Made by a program: the position numbers and the translations under genes. The notes below the pieces were generated by a model. It made no database searches. It was not told the origin of the DNA and worked only from the letters and a program-made list of their open reading frames with translations. A stretch of 64,000 bases of DNA from HGM12587 sp945786935 (GTDB lineage Bacteria; Bacillota; Clostridia; Lachnospirales; Lachnospiraceae), in assembly GCA_945786935.1 (NCBI GenBank), contig CALZFY010000005.1, positions 1-64,000 on the forward strand. Reading direction: 5' to 3'. This document shows positions 44,123 to 54,277 of this stretch, piece by piece (position 1 is the first letter of the stretch; each line of letters begins with the position of its first letter).

Positions 44123-44842
44123 TTAGAAAGTAAATTCGATTGGTGTTGCACCTGTCATAGCATCTGCTGCTAAAAGGTTGATGTTTGCTTCTTCGATGTG
44201 AAGTGTTTCGAAAGCTTTTGTTCCATCTGTTTCTGTTGTGAATTCCAGAACAAGTGTTGCATCTACAGCTGCTGTAATTTCAACGGAAGCAACTGCACCG
44301 TCTTCCATAGCTTCACCAGCCAGGTTTTCACCCTTTTCACCACCAGCTACATAAACATAAAGCTCTGTAACTGTCTCACCTGTTGTGTTTGTGATCTGGT
44401 ATTTACCTGTTCCTTCCGGAACGCCGAAGCTGATTGGTGTTGCACCGGTTTCTGCATCTACTACCTGAAGAGCGATTGGAGCTTCTTCAATGTGAAGTGT
44501 TTCGAACTTTGCGTTGTAACCGCTTTCTGTTGTGTATTCCAGAGTCAGGGTTGTTTCTGCTGTTCCGTCGTAGGTTAATTCTACTTTCTTTGTGTCCTTA
44601 AGACCGTCTGCTGCAAGGTTTTCACCCTTGTCTGCTCCTGTTTCATACAGGTAAAGTTCATTTACAGTTTCACCTGTTGCATTGTAAACAGTATATTTAC
44701 CTGTAGCTACTTCTGCTTCTGCAGTTTCCTCTACTGCTGCCGGTGTTTCTGCAGGTGCTTCTGTTGCAGCTTCTTTGCTTCCGCATGCTGTGAACATAGA
44801 CATTGTTAATACAGCAACTAAAATCAGTGCTAACTTTTTCAT
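44123..44842 (-). CDS. Two-repeat lipoprotein with TGAT motifs, candidate flavinylated protein
   Basis: The protein has 239 residues from ATG 44842 (AAAGGAG upstream). The signal peptide ends in SMFTAC with lipid-modified Cys20, followed by a Glu/Ala/Pro linker. Two homologous ~90-residue repeats follow (about 48-140 and 146-237). Each begins GKY and TGETV-x-ELY-Y, and ends FETLHIEEA, then DA-x-TGATPI near its end (T132-T135 and T230-T233). D-x-x-(S/T)GAT is the sequence that ApbE modifies with FMN, and apbE is the next gene. I do not recognise the domain as the usual FMN-bind family. A surface electron carrier with two flavins is the inference. Confidence 0.6.
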   Translation of the reverse strand: MKKLALILVAVLTMSMFTACGSKEAATEAPAETPAAVEETAEAEVATGKYTVYNATGETVNELYLYETGADKGENLAADGLKDTKKVELTYDGTAETTLTLEYTTESGYNAKFETLHIEEAPIALQVVDAETGATPISFGVPEGTGKYQITNTTGETVTELYVYVAGGEKGENLAGEAMEDGAVASVEITAAVDATLVLEFTTETDGTKAFETLHIEEANINLLAADAMTGATPIEFTF

Positions 44843-44997
44843 AATGTTTTCTCCTTTACATATCATTTTCGTGATGTTTTTGACAAATACTATTTTAATC
44901 TTTCACCATCAGTTATGGATTATAGCACATCAAATCTTGTGTTTTTCATTACTGTAGTTTAATATAATCTTACACTTTATAAAAGGAGTCCATTCAA

Positions 44998-45891
44998 ATG
45001 CATCAAAATCTTCCAAAATTGGAAAAACATTCCGTTATTATCTGTCCGGAATGCCGTCGATTTCTGTCCTTCGGCCTGCGAATCACCCACTATGGTAAAG
45101 TACAAACACAAATAGAGGGAGAATATGGGGAACAGTTTTTTACTTACCATAGATTGAACTATATTTTGTCAGGGCACCCTTATTATCACTCTCAGGGCAG
45201 GCGTATAGATCTTGAACCGGGGTGTCTTATCTATCTTCCACCGAATATGAGTTTAAGAATTGATCCTGATAAACCACCTGTAGAATTAATGTTTATTAAT
45301 TTCGAGGTAACTGCCCTGGATAAGCTGGAATATTTCAGAAATTTTATCAGTGATATTTTTATCGATCAGCATGTCCATGACAAAGATGAGGATTTATTAA
45401 GTATTCTGAAAACCATAGAACAGATCGGGGCCGAGAATGCTTTAGGATCGGCATTGGAAATTCAAAATCATTTTGAAAATCTGTTTTTCCATATCGTTCG
45501 TTTATCGAATCGTTTCCGCCTTCCGAAAAACAATGCCGCTCCAGGCACCGGCAGCGACATCCTTCTTCTGGCAATGAATTACATCAATGCAAATATGCAC
45601 AAAAGATTCCGTCTAAATAAGATGGCTGATGCATTAAACATCAGCGAAAACTATTTATACAAACTATTTGTTTCAAAAACAGGCAAGTCCCCTGCCGCCT
45701 TTATCACAGACCTGCGTATGGACACTGCAAAATCCGCCCTGGCAAATCCAAACCTGCCGATCAAAGCGATCGCTTCTAATTTAGGTTATCCGGATGCCTC
45801 CCATTTTTCCACTGCATTTAAGCGGGAATGCGGCATGTCACCAAGGCAGTACCGTCAGCATTTGCTTATGAAAAATACGGACATTCTTTAA
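44998..45891 (+). CDS. AraC-family transcriptional regulator
   Basis: The 297-residue protein has an N-terminal cupin-type sensor domain (GHPYYHSQGRRIDLEPGCLIYLPP) and two C-terminal HTH motifs (NKMADALNISENYLYKLF, IKAIASNLGYPDASHFSTAFK, MSPRQYR). AAAGGAG precedes the ATG. It may control the rhamnosidase locus to its right, with which it is convergent, but a direct target is not visible. Confidence 0.85.
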   Translation: MHQNLPKLEKHSVIICPECRRFLSFGLRITHYGKVQTQIEGEYGEQFFTYHRLNYILSGHPYYHSQGRRIDLEPGCLIYLPPNMSLRIDPDKPPVELMFINFEVTALDKLEYFRNFISDIFIDQHVHDKDEDLLSILKTIEQIGAENALGSALEIQNHFENLFFHIVRLSNRFRLPKNNAAPGTGSDILLLAMNYINANMHKRFRLNKMADALNISENYLYKLFVSKTGKSPAAFITDLRMDTAKSALANPNLPIKAIASNLGYPDASHFSTAFKRECGMSPRQYRQHLLMKNTDIL

Positions 45892-45933
45892 AATTCATAT
45901 CTGTTTTGTCTCTTCGGGATATCCCGGGACAAC

Positions 45934-45962
45934 AAAAGCGCCTGCCTGCGCAGACGCTTTTT
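45934..45962. terminator. Bidirectional terminator between araC and GH78 genes
   Basis: AAAAGCG-x-CTGC and GCAG-x-CGCTTTT form the stem, with A- and T-runs on the two sides. It serves the two convergent genes. Confidence 0.7.
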
Positions 45963-46029
45963 CTATCATAGTTGTATCTTACTCCATTTCTGTAATTTCA
46001 GAATCATCTCTCATGGTAAATCCTTTCAT

Positions 46030-48681
46030 TTAGGCACTTTTTAATTTTCTCCATCCATGAAATGCATCATAAACAGCACTCTCTGAAAGTATCTGTGGTT
46101 CTCTACCTGGAATGATTACTGTAGCCTTTGTATTTGCTGGTATTGTGATCTCATAGGAAAAACTTCCGTCCTCTTTCCTTGACCATTTGCAGCCTACTGT
46201 TCCATAGACACTATCATAGGTCATTCCAGCATACGCAAAGTGACCTCCTGGATTTGGGGCAATTATAAACTGGTTCTCACCGGCCACCTTTACTCCACAC
46301 ATCTCATCAAAAACCCATTCGCACACAGCGCCCTTTGAATAATGATTAAGTGAAGCAATTCCGCCTCCTTTTCCATTGTCAGAATTAGGCCCATCCCAAT
46401 CCTCCCAGATTGTAGTGGCTCCTGCCTTTGGCATGCAAAGCCAGCCCGGTTTTTCCTCATTTTCCAGTAGCTTGTATGCAAGCTCAAGGTCAATTTTTTG
46501 AAGAACATAAAGTATAAAAGGAGTAGACAAAAAGCCAGTTCCTACTCTCCATTTGTAATTCTCAAGAGCCTTCACCAGTCTCTCCCTGGCAAATTCTGTG
46601 TCCTTTTCATCAAGAAGATCAAAGAAAAGCGGCCGTACCAAGCTTGCCTGCCTGTCGGTATCAAGACTATATTTATCCGTATGTCTTAATTTCTGGTATG
46701 TTTTCCTCGCTCCGTCCCTATATTCCTGATACAGGGCAATATCTTCATTTCTTCCCAACTCATTTGCAATCTCCACCATAACGCTCATTACATATGAAAG
46801 ATATGCTGTTGCTTCTTCCGGTCTGGATGACATAAAGTCCCTGTAGCTCATAGGATGTACGTCTGCAGGCTCAGCCCACTCTCCATAATGTTGTCCAATG
46901 TTATACAAATATTTTTTATCTTCCTTAGAAAGCTTCACTCTCTCAGATATGATAAATTGACTCTTCCCAGTTCTATTGATCATATACTTAGCATAGCGCT
47001 TCATAGAATCATAATACCTTTCAAGAATAGCCTTATCACCATACTTTTTCCAAAGTCTATATGGAATCAGCACTCCCGCATCAGACCAGCCGACAGAGCC
47101 GTTCATGGTCCTCATGTAGGAGTCTGTGCCTCCTTCTGGAGCAATCTGTGGGAAATTGCCATCATTAGTCTGCCAATCAATAAGATCATTCTCAAACTTA
47201 AGAGCAAAAGGTGCATAGTTTGTCATGTAACTTGCCGTATTGACAAAAAGCTGTGCATCTCCTGTCCAGCCATGTCGTTCTCTTGTAGGACAGTCCGTTG
47301 GAAGATCTGCGGAATTATTTTTTAGAGACCACAAGGTATTCTTTACAAACTGATTCAGAAGCGAATTCGAGCTGTCAAAAGTAAATGTAGTCTCAAAATC
47401 AGAGTAGACAGCAATAGCATCAACGGTCATAGAAGCAAGCATTTCCTCTGTAAGTTTGATTTCACTACCATCTACATCAAAAAGCTCTATCTGAATATAC
47501 TGATAGCCAAAGATTGCAAATCTGGTCTTGTATTCATTACTACCCTCCTTGCAGAAATATTCTACCTGCTGAAGTGGTGTAACTATTTTTTTATTAGCAC
47601 ACTGGATATTTTTCTGAGTGAACTCCCCATCCTTAATAAGCTCACCAAAACGCATAAATACTTTCTGGCCTTCTTTTGCTTCAAGTGAAAAACTTACAAT
47701 GCCGGCAATATTCTGCTTAAAATCTAAGACCGTCTTACCAGAAGGAGTAACAATAATCTTTGGCTTGCTTAATTTTTCCTGCTCAATGAGTGGGAAATTG
47801 TTTGATGCAGTTGGATAGACATTGTGAGAGGTACGCTTTGCTTTACCCCATATCACTCCATCAAAGTTCTCCCTTCTTGCATCATAAGTCTCTCCATCCT
47901 TGTTATCCGCAAACCTAATTGGACCCTCATTAGTCCACTCAAATGTATCATCTGTACAGATAACATCAACGGTTCCATCAGCATACTCTATTTCAAGCTG
48001 AGCCAAGAGCTTTGTTTCATTACCATAGTAATTTTTCATTGCCCATGCTCCTACAGAACCTCTGTACCAGCCGTCTGCCAGCATAAATGTAAGCTCATTT
48101 TTACCAGTCGCGATCATTTCTGTAATGTCCACTGTCTGATACTGTACACGCTTGCGATAATCAGTAATTCCAGGTGCAAGAACAAAGTCTCCCATCTTTT
48201 TTCTATTGAGATAGCCCTCATATACACCGCAGGCAGTCATATAGGCTCTAGCCTTTTTTACCTTTTTGTCAGCTAAAACCTCAAAAGACTTTCTGAAGCA
48301 GTCAACAGGATATCTCTTATTCTTTTCAACTACATAGTTTCCAGTAATCCAGTCAGCCACCCAATCGTCTGCTTCGACAAGACCTAATTCGAATCTTGCC
48401 ACCTCACTTGTATTGCTCTTATCGTTCTCATCCCAGAGTGTAACCGTCCAGTTAACGATATCCCTGCTTCCAAGGCTTGCACCACCCCACTCTATCAGAT
48501 GCATCTGTGATGACTCCACCTTTCCAGAATTCCATACCTCATCTCCATCGTAATTCCTGGCGACAATTTGGTATGCACTCTGCTTAATTCCACCCTCACA
48601 GTTCCAGCTAAGTCGTGGTCTCACTATGTCTATACCTATTGGATTGTTTAGATATTCGACTCTTAAATTGATTGCCTTCAT
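46030..48681 (-). CDS. Alpha-L-rhamnosidase (GH78)
   Basis: The 883-residue cytoplasmic enzyme has no signal peptide. The domains are an N-terminal beta-sandwich (RVEYLNNPIGIDIVRPRLSW), a second one (GDFVLAPGITDYRKRVQYQ) and the (alpha/alpha)6 barrel with DCPTRERHGWTGDAQLF, which holds the general acid Glu of GH78 and the conserved Asp residues. It removes rhamnose from glycosides taken up by the symporter. It is the third gene of the leftward operon MFS-GH3-GH78. Confidence 0.9.
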   Translation of the reverse strand: MKAINLRVEYLNNPIGIDIVRPRLSWNCEGGIKQSAYQIVARNYDGDEVWNSGKVESSQMHLIEWGGASLGSRDIVNWTVTLWDENDKSNTSEVARFELGLVEADDWVADWITGNYVVEKNKRYPVDCFRKSFEVLADKKVKKARAYMTACGVYEGYLNRKKMGDFVLAPGITDYRKRVQYQTVDITEMIATGKNELTFMLADGWYRGSVGAWAMKNYYGNETKLLAQLEIEYADGTVDVICTDDTFEWTNEGPIRFADNKDGETYDARRENFDGVIWGKAKRTSHNVYPTASNNFPLIEQEKLSKPKIIVTPSGKTVLDFKQNIAGIVSFSLEAKEGQKVFMRFGELIKDGEFTQKNIQCANKKIVTPLQQVEYFCKEGSNEYKTRFAIFGYQYIQIELFDVDGSEIKLTEEMLASMTVDAIAVYSDFETTFTFDSSNSLLNQFVKNTLWSLKNNSADLPTDCPTRERHGWTGDAQLFVNTASYMTNYAPFALKFENDLIDWQTNDGNFPQIAPEGGTDSYMRTMNGSVGWSDAGVLIPYRLWKKYGDKAILERYYDSMKRYAKYMINRTGKSQFIISERVKLSKEDKKYLYNIGQHYGEWAEPADVHPMSYRDFMSSRPEEATAYLSYVMSVMVEIANELGRNEDIALYQEYRDGARKTYQKLRHTDKYSLDTDRQASLVRPLFFDLLDEKDTEFARERLVKALENYKWRVGTGFLSTPFILYVLQKIDLELAYKLLENEEKPGWLCMPKAGATTIWEDWDGPNSDNGKGGGIASLNHYSKGAVCEWVFDEMCGVKVAGENQFIIAPNPGGHFAYAGMTYDSVYGTVGCKWSRKEDGSFSYEITIPANTKATVIIPGREPQILSESAVYDAFHGWRKLKSA

Positions 48682-48815
48682 AAATAATCCCCTTATGTCT
48701 ATTATGATAAGAACATTCCTAATAATATATTCTTAGTTTCTTCTGGTAGTGGCAGACTCATGAAAAAGTCTCTTATAATCGGAAGATTAATCTGCTTTCA
48801 TATCCTTTCTCTTCT

Positions 48816-51245
48816 CTAGAATTTCATTTCATCAATCATTCTAATCACTCTGCTGGCATTAATCTCCAGTTGATCTCTTGTAATTGTACCTGCAGAAAGA
48901 GCTTCCTTAACGTTATCATAATCCTTCTTTGTTCCAGGCATAAACAAATCTCCACCAGCCTTTGCAACCTCACTGGCAAGAGCGTTTCTGTATGCAGATT
49001 TAGCGCTTGTCATAACCTCCATTACCCAGTCAGTCATAACGATTCCCTTAAAGCCAAACTCTCTTCTTAAAATATCCTCTATGAGTCCTCTATGTTCAGA
49101 TGTATGCACTCCATTTAACAAATTGTAGCTGGTCATAACAGATTTAGGCTGCGATTCTCTTACACAGATTCCAAATCCCTTGAGATATATTTCTCGCATA
49201 GCACGCTCGCTTACCTGGCTGTTATTACAGTATCTGTTTGTCTCTGCATTATTCGCAGCATAGTGCTTTATAGTTGTTCCACATCCGGCATGCTTTTGCA
49301 CACCATTTGTAATGGCTGCTGCAGTGAGTCCTGACACAAGTGGATCCTCTGAGTAATATTCAAAATTTCTGCCACAGAGTATGCTTCTGTGAATGTTCAA
49401 TGCTGGAGCGAGCCATAAATTAATTCCCATTCGCTCCATCTCATCACCTACGATATTACCTAATTTTTCAGCCAATTCTACATTAAAGCTCTGTGCAATA
49501 GCTGTTCCAATTGGTATCATAGTTGCTGAGTTTTCTTTTATTTCAACGTTTGCAGGAATTTTCTTTCCACCAGCAATCTTCTTTGCAATGAACCTGGTGA
49601 CAGGTCCCATCATCTCTAGCATACTAGCAGGAATCATTCCGTTGTTATTAGCATCATAGCATCCCTCTCCCTCCTCATAATAGTGAAGAGCAACTCTTAT
49701 TCCAGCAGGGCCATCTGCCATAATCAAAGGCTTTATTCCCTTAGTAGCCAACTGTGAAGTCGTTTCTCCTGCGGCTCCTGCCACATGAATAGCAGCGTTT
49801 CCTATAATGCTTAATCCCTTTGCATTAGGGTCAAAATTTCCTATTCCCATATAGAGAAGTTCATCATCCGAAAGCGCTTTTATCCTTTCATCGATTGCAT
49901 AATCTGCATCATGGACAACCTGTGCTGTCTCAAAATCAGCGGCACTTAGCTTTATCTCTACTGCATTGCCAGGGATATCTACTAGTTCATTTTTTTCTGA
50001 TTTCATATCCACAAAATCAGGCTGACCCAGGCAGTTCTTTACTTTTTTTACAGTAATTGTATCGCTGAGGCAAATTACTGCTACAATTGTAGTATCCACA
50101 GAACTTGTTCCAATGCGAAGAACATAATTGCCATTTTCGAGAATATAGCTTTCCAAATCGCAGTCATATGATGCAAAGTCAGATAGTCTAAAATCGATTT
50201 TAACTTCACAGCACTCACCTGCTGCTAATTCTTTTGTCTTTGCATAGCCACAAAGCTGCTGATATGGCTGATCTAATTTATTCTCAGGGCTTGATAAATA
50301 GGCCTGAATAACTTCCTTACCGGCAAACTTTCCAGTATTTCTTACCTTTGCGCTAACAGAAATGAAATCCTTGGTATTTGATACATCTACAATCTCATGC
50401 GCAAAGCTTGTGAAGGATAATCCATGTCCAAAAGGGAACAATGGCTTTTTACCGAAAGTATCAAAATAGCGATATCCTACATAAATTCCTTCATTGTAAC
50501 GATTGTCATTCCAATCGCCAAAACTTCCCTTTTTCGAATAGTCCTCCCACTTTGCCCAGGTTGTTGTAAGTTTTCCAGAAGGATTCTGCTTTCCTACAAG
50601 TATATCCGAAAGAATTTTCCCACAGTCAGTTCCAAGCTGTGAGAGAATTAAAATATTATCTACTTCCATAACTGGGGAAAGATCTACTACACCACCAACG
50701 TTTAACACAAGCATGAATTTGTCATAAAGTTTATTAATTGCCAGGATGTCTCGAATTTCAGAGTTTGCAAGCTTAACATCGCCCTCTAAAACTTCTCTGT
50801 CACTACCTTCACCGGAGTTTCGACTTACTACATAGATTGCTGTCTCACATTCTTTTTCAATTCGAAGATTATGGTTAGGCTCCCTCATATTCTTTCCCAT
50901 TGAATACATAATTGGATTTTCTTTTTTTGCCTTTGCCTCAACCTTTAAATCTTTATAAAACTGCTTTTTAGCCTGAACTCTTACTTTGTCATATTCATCG
51001 AGCCACTTTTTAGTTGCGATAGTAAATCCGGACTTTTCAAGTCCTTGCTCTATTGTAAAAGTTTCCTTAGAATTAACCTCACCTGAACCAGTTCCACCTT
51101 TAATTGTATATCTAAGTCCAGCGCCATAAGCTGCTATTGTACCTGGGCCAGCAAGTGGAAAAGCTCCGTTTGTTTTTAGTAAAACTGTACACTCTGCCCC
51201 ATTTCTTAACACATATTCCAAATGCTCTTTTTCGTATTCGTACAT
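48816..51245 (-). CDS. GH3 beta-glucosidase, domain-permuted
   Basis: The protein has 809 residues from ATG 51245 (AAAGGAG 8 nt upstream). The C-terminal GH3 domain and fibronectin-III domain come first (NGAFPLAGPGTIAAYG, YVVSRNSGEGSDRE, FPFGHGLSFTSF), and the catalytic TIM barrel comes second (PLIMADGPAGIRV, GRNFEYYSEDPLVSG, KHYAANNAETNR, GIVMTDWVME with the nucleophile Asp). The order is the reverse of normal. Such reversed enzymes are known from Butyrivibrio fibrisolvens and Ruminococcus albus. It has no signal peptide, so it acts inside the cell. Confidence 0.9.
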   Translation of the reverse strand: MYEYEKEHLEYVLRNGAECTVLLKTNGAFPLAGPGTIAAYGAGLRYTIKGGTGSGEVNSKETFTIEQGLEKSGFTIATKKWLDEYDKVRVQAKKQFYKDLKVEAKAKKENPIMYSMGKNMREPNHNLRIEKECETAIYVVSRNSGEGSDREVLEGDVKLANSEIRDILAINKLYDKFMLVLNVGGVVDLSPVMEVDNILILSQLGTDCGKILSDILVGKQNPSGKLTTTWAKWEDYSKKGSFGDWNDNRYNEGIYVGYRYFDTFGKKPLFPFGHGLSFTSFAHEIVDVSNTKDFISVSAKVRNTGKFAGKEVIQAYLSSPENKLDQPYQQLCGYAKTKELAAGECCEVKIDFRLSDFASYDCDLESYILENGNYVLRIGTSSVDTTIVAVICLSDTITVKKVKNCLGQPDFVDMKSEKNELVDIPGNAVEIKLSAADFETAQVVHDADYAIDERIKALSDDELLYMGIGNFDPNAKGLSIIGNAAIHVAGAAGETTSQLATKGIKPLIMADGPAGIRVALHYYEEGEGCYDANNNGMIPASMLEMMGPVTRFIAKKIAGGKKIPANVEIKENSATMIPIGTAIAQSFNVELAEKLGNIVGDEMERMGINLWLAPALNIHRSILCGRNFEYYSEDPLVSGLTAAAITNGVQKHAGCGTTIKHYAANNAETNRYCNNSQVSERAMREIYLKGFGICVRESQPKSVMTSYNLLNGVHTSEHRGLIEDILRREFGFKGIVMTDWVMEVMTSAKSAYRNALASEVAKAGGDLFMPGTKKDYDNVKEALSAGTITRDQLEINASRVIRMIDEMKF

Positions 51246-51326
51246 AAAATCATGCTCCTTTATATCTGCCATAATGATAAAGGGGACAAATATAATCCGC
51301 CCCCTTTTTTACTCATTTAAAATCTT

Positions 51327-52721
51327 TTACTGTCTTCTAGCAGCAATTTCCTTCTTGTATTCTGGAAGCTTTGCCTCAAGATCAAATCTCATTGCCAATA
51401 CAAACATAACAATAAAGAGTACAAGCGGAATGTAAATGCTGAATGTGTAGATTGCCTGAATAACTGCAGGTGTAGCAGTTGCTGCAAATCCATCATATGC
51501 TGCGAATCCAAGGCACCAACCAATCATGGATGCACCAATACCAGATCCAACCTTGTTACCAAAGCTACAAGCACTCTGTGATGTAGCAACCATCTTTTTA
51601 CCATACTTATATTCGTTGTAGTCTATAGCCATTGCAGAAAGAACGCCAAGCAAGCACATCATTGGAATGTTTGCAAAGGATGCAAAGCATGATAAGGTTG
51701 TGTTATATACAAAATGTGTTGGATTAAGAATTCTAAGTGCAGTTCCTACCATACCAATAAAGAATGAAACTCTAAGCGTCTTCGTAACACCAAGTCTCTT
51801 TGACATAGGTCCTACTAAGATGAATCCCAAAAGAGTAGGAATCATACCGATTCCCCCCAAAACAGCAACCAGATTGTCATCTCCATATATCCACTTGCAG
51901 TAGTAAGTACCAGATGCACCACCTATACCATATGAGATCTGTGCACAGAAATTCATAACAAGAATCATTACCCAATATTTATTTTTAAACAAATTCTTTA
52001 TAGCCTCCATAAATGGAACAGGCTCTTCATCATTTTCTGGTTCAACCACTTCAGCCTTGCCTTCAGTTGCAGTTTCCTTAGCTCTTGCATAACAGATTAA
52101 AAGAGCAAGTGCTGTAAATAAACCAAAAGCAATACCAAACTTAATCCATGCACTCTGATTACCACCAAGTGCATTTGTAATTGGAATAATTGCAACTGCA
52201 ATAATCATACCTGATACATAACCTGCCGCTGCTCTCCAAATACCCATGATTCCTCGTTCTTCCTGGCTATTTGTTCTTACTACAACGAATGCAGAATATG
52301 GAATACAAATCGCTGTGTAAATAACTGCTGATAAAAGCAAATTAGTTACAAGTAAGTATGCAATCTGGCCAGCAGATCCTATACTTTTTGGCACTGTAAA
52401 TAGTAAAGCGATTATAATAGCCGCAGGAATCGCCATCTTAAGAAGCCATGGTCTGTATTTTTCTTTTCCAGGCTTTGTATGGTCAACAATGTTACCCATT
52501 ATAATGTCGGTAAAGGCATCCACAATTTTACAAATGAGAAGCATTGTCGCAACAGCTCCAGCCGCAATGCCTACCTTGTCAGTGTAAAAGTAAGTAAGCT
52601 GTCCTACTAAACCTGACATGGAATTAAGGGCAAACTGTCCTAATGAATCAGCAAAATAATCGCCGGTGCGCATTACCTTCTGTACACCGTACTTGTCAGT
52701 TCCTAATGGTTTTCTTGCCAT
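51327..52721 (-). CDS. GPH-family sugar:cation symporter
   Basis: The protein has 464 residues from ATG 52721 (GGAGGAAAAAG upstream) and about 12 membrane segments. KIVDAFTDIIMGNIVDHT and GKEKYRPWLL are typical of glycoside-pentoside-hexuronide symporters (LacS/MelB type). It probably imports the rhamnosyl glucoside that the GH3 and GH78 enzymes digest. It is the first gene of the operon and is divergent from the AraC regulator at 52837. Confidence 0.85.
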   Translation of the reverse strand: MARKPLGTDKYGVQKVMRTGDYFADSLGQFALNSMSGLVGQLTYFYTDKVGIAAGAVATMLLICKIVDAFTDIIMGNIVDHTKPGKEKYRPWLLKMAIPAAIIIALLFTVPKSIGSAGQIAYLLVTNLLLSAVIYTAICIPYSAFVVVRTNSQEERGIMGIWRAAAGYVSGMIIAVAIIPITNALGGNQSAWIKFGIAFGLFTALALLICYARAKETATEGKAEVVEPENDEEPVPFMEAIKNLFKNKYWVMILVMNFCAQISYGIGGASGTYYCKWIYGDDNLVAVLGGIGMIPTLLGFILVGPMSKRLGVTKTLRVSFFIGMVGTALRILNPTHFVYNTTLSCFASFANIPMMCLLGVLSAMAIDYNEYKYGKKMVATSQSACSFGNKVGSGIGASMIGWCLGFAAYDGFAATATPAVIQAIYTFSIYIPLVLFIVMFVLAMRFDLEAKLPEYKKEIAARRQ

Positions 52722-52836
52722 AATCTTTTTCCTCCGAATGTATAAATACACTTTATTTGATATTGACATTTTACCCTATCAGCGCCTATCATTATTGTAA
52801 TATCGTGTTTAATTTATGTAATATAGTGGTGTTTTT

Positions 52837-54057
52837 ATGAAAGATAATACAAATTCAAAATTTTTGCAGCTCCTATACGGATCAACCTATATCCCTATGC
52901 ACTATTTCCATCATGAGAAGTTGATTGCTACATTTCCATCCTGGGTTTTTCTTCCCGATCAGCTTCATTACTACTTAAACTATAACGAGTCAACTACAAA
53001 AAATGTAGATTACTATTCTGTTGAAGATTATTTGTACATTGGAATTGTAAAAAACAATGTTAATGGAGAATCGGTAATTGTGGGGCCAATAGCCCCTATT
53101 GCACTTTCCTCTGAGCAATTACAAAAGCTAATTACTACCTTTGCACTTGATAACGACAGAAAAACTGAAATAGAAGAATACTTTCAGCGCACTCCTCATT
53201 TTTCCATGCCGCAATTTTACAACATTTTGGCCATCATTAACCTTCAGATTAATAATGAGGCAATCGAGTCGCTCTCATATTTCAATCACCTTGATGAAGA
53301 TAAGAGTACAATGATTGCAACCCATCAAACTGCAGCCCTCATTGAACGCAAGGAGAATGAGCTCTACCATGACACCTACTATTTTGAATTAGAATATAAC
53401 GGATATATAGAGCGCGGAGATGTTCAGGGTTTAATACAGTTTTTTAATGCTGCACCATCCTTTACTGAGGGAAATATTGCCAACGACTCTATCCGTCAGG
53501 CCAAAAATATTTTTATATCAGCCATTACACTCGCCACACGCTATGCAATAAGAGGCGGACTGGACATAGAAACTGCCTATGAATTATCCGATTCCTATAT
53601 CAAAGAAGTGGAAAATATGTCTGATGCCAGCCAAATCACCTACTTAAATAGTACAGCCATGATAGATTACGCCAAAAGAGTTTCAGATGCAAAGATACCT
53701 AATGGTATGTCAAAAGATATTCACATGGCAATACAATATATCTCCAACCATGTAAATCAACATATTACTGTAGACCAAATAGCAAGAGAACTTGCTATCG
53801 ACAGATCTACTCTGTCCAAGAAATTTTCTAAGGAATTAGGCTTCCACATAAGCGACTTCATCATGCGTCGTAAATTAGAAGAAGCAAAGAGCTTACTCAT
53901 CTACACAGAAAAAACCATCAGTGAGATAAGTGAATATCTTTGCTTCTCATCACAAGCATATTTTCAAAATGTTTTTAAGAAAAAATATAACTTAACACCT
54001 AAAGAATTTAGGAAACAAAATAAAGCTTTAGTCCAATCCACAAACAAGGGAATTTAA
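52837..54057 (+). CDS. AraC-family regulator of the glycoside locus
   Basis: In this 406-residue protein the C-terminal 100 residues are an AraC DNA-binding domain (ITVDQIARELAIDRSTLSKKF, ISEISEYLCFSSQAYFQNVFKK, TPKEFRK). The ~300-residue N-terminal region is a soluble sensor of unknown fold. It is transcribed away from the MFS-GH3-GH78 operon across a 115-bp gap, so it is likely the local activator. Confidence 0.85.
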   Translation: MKDNTNSKFLQLLYGSTYIPMHYFHHEKLIATFPSWVFLPDQLHYYLNYNESTTKNVDYYSVEDYLYIGIVKNNVNGESVIVGPIAPIALSSEQLQKLITTFALDNDRKTEIEEYFQRTPHFSMPQFYNILAIINLQINNEAIESLSYFNHLDEDKSTMIATHQTAALIERKENELYHDTYYFELEYNGYIERGDVQGLIQFFNAAPSFTEGNIANDSIRQAKNIFISAITLATRYAIRGGLDIETAYELSDSYIKEVENMSDASQITYLNSTAMIDYAKRVSDAKIPNGMSKDIHMAIQYISNHVNQHITVDQIARELAIDRSTLSKKFSKELGFHISDFIMRRKLEEAKSLLIYTEKTISEISEYLCFSSQAYFQNVFKKKYNLTPKEFRKQNKALVQSTNKGI

Positions 54058-54277
54058 GCAAGCCTTAGTTTTTTGTATTGGCCACACTCCACAGCATCTT
54101 TAGCGCCACAAAGTTCTTTTCTCATCTGTTTACACCCACCATTACAGATTGAGGAATGGCCACAATCGGCTGATTGAAATCGAGGAAGGATGATTGTAAC
54201 TTGTCGTCTGATTTACACATGGTCTAAGACCTTGAAATTACTGACTTTTTGAAGCTAACCTGCAAACCACTTGCCGA

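Noticed and set aside
54058..54277. RNA gene between araC and guaA
   Set aside because: Only a weak CAATC/GATTG hairpin is present; nothing supports an RNA gene.
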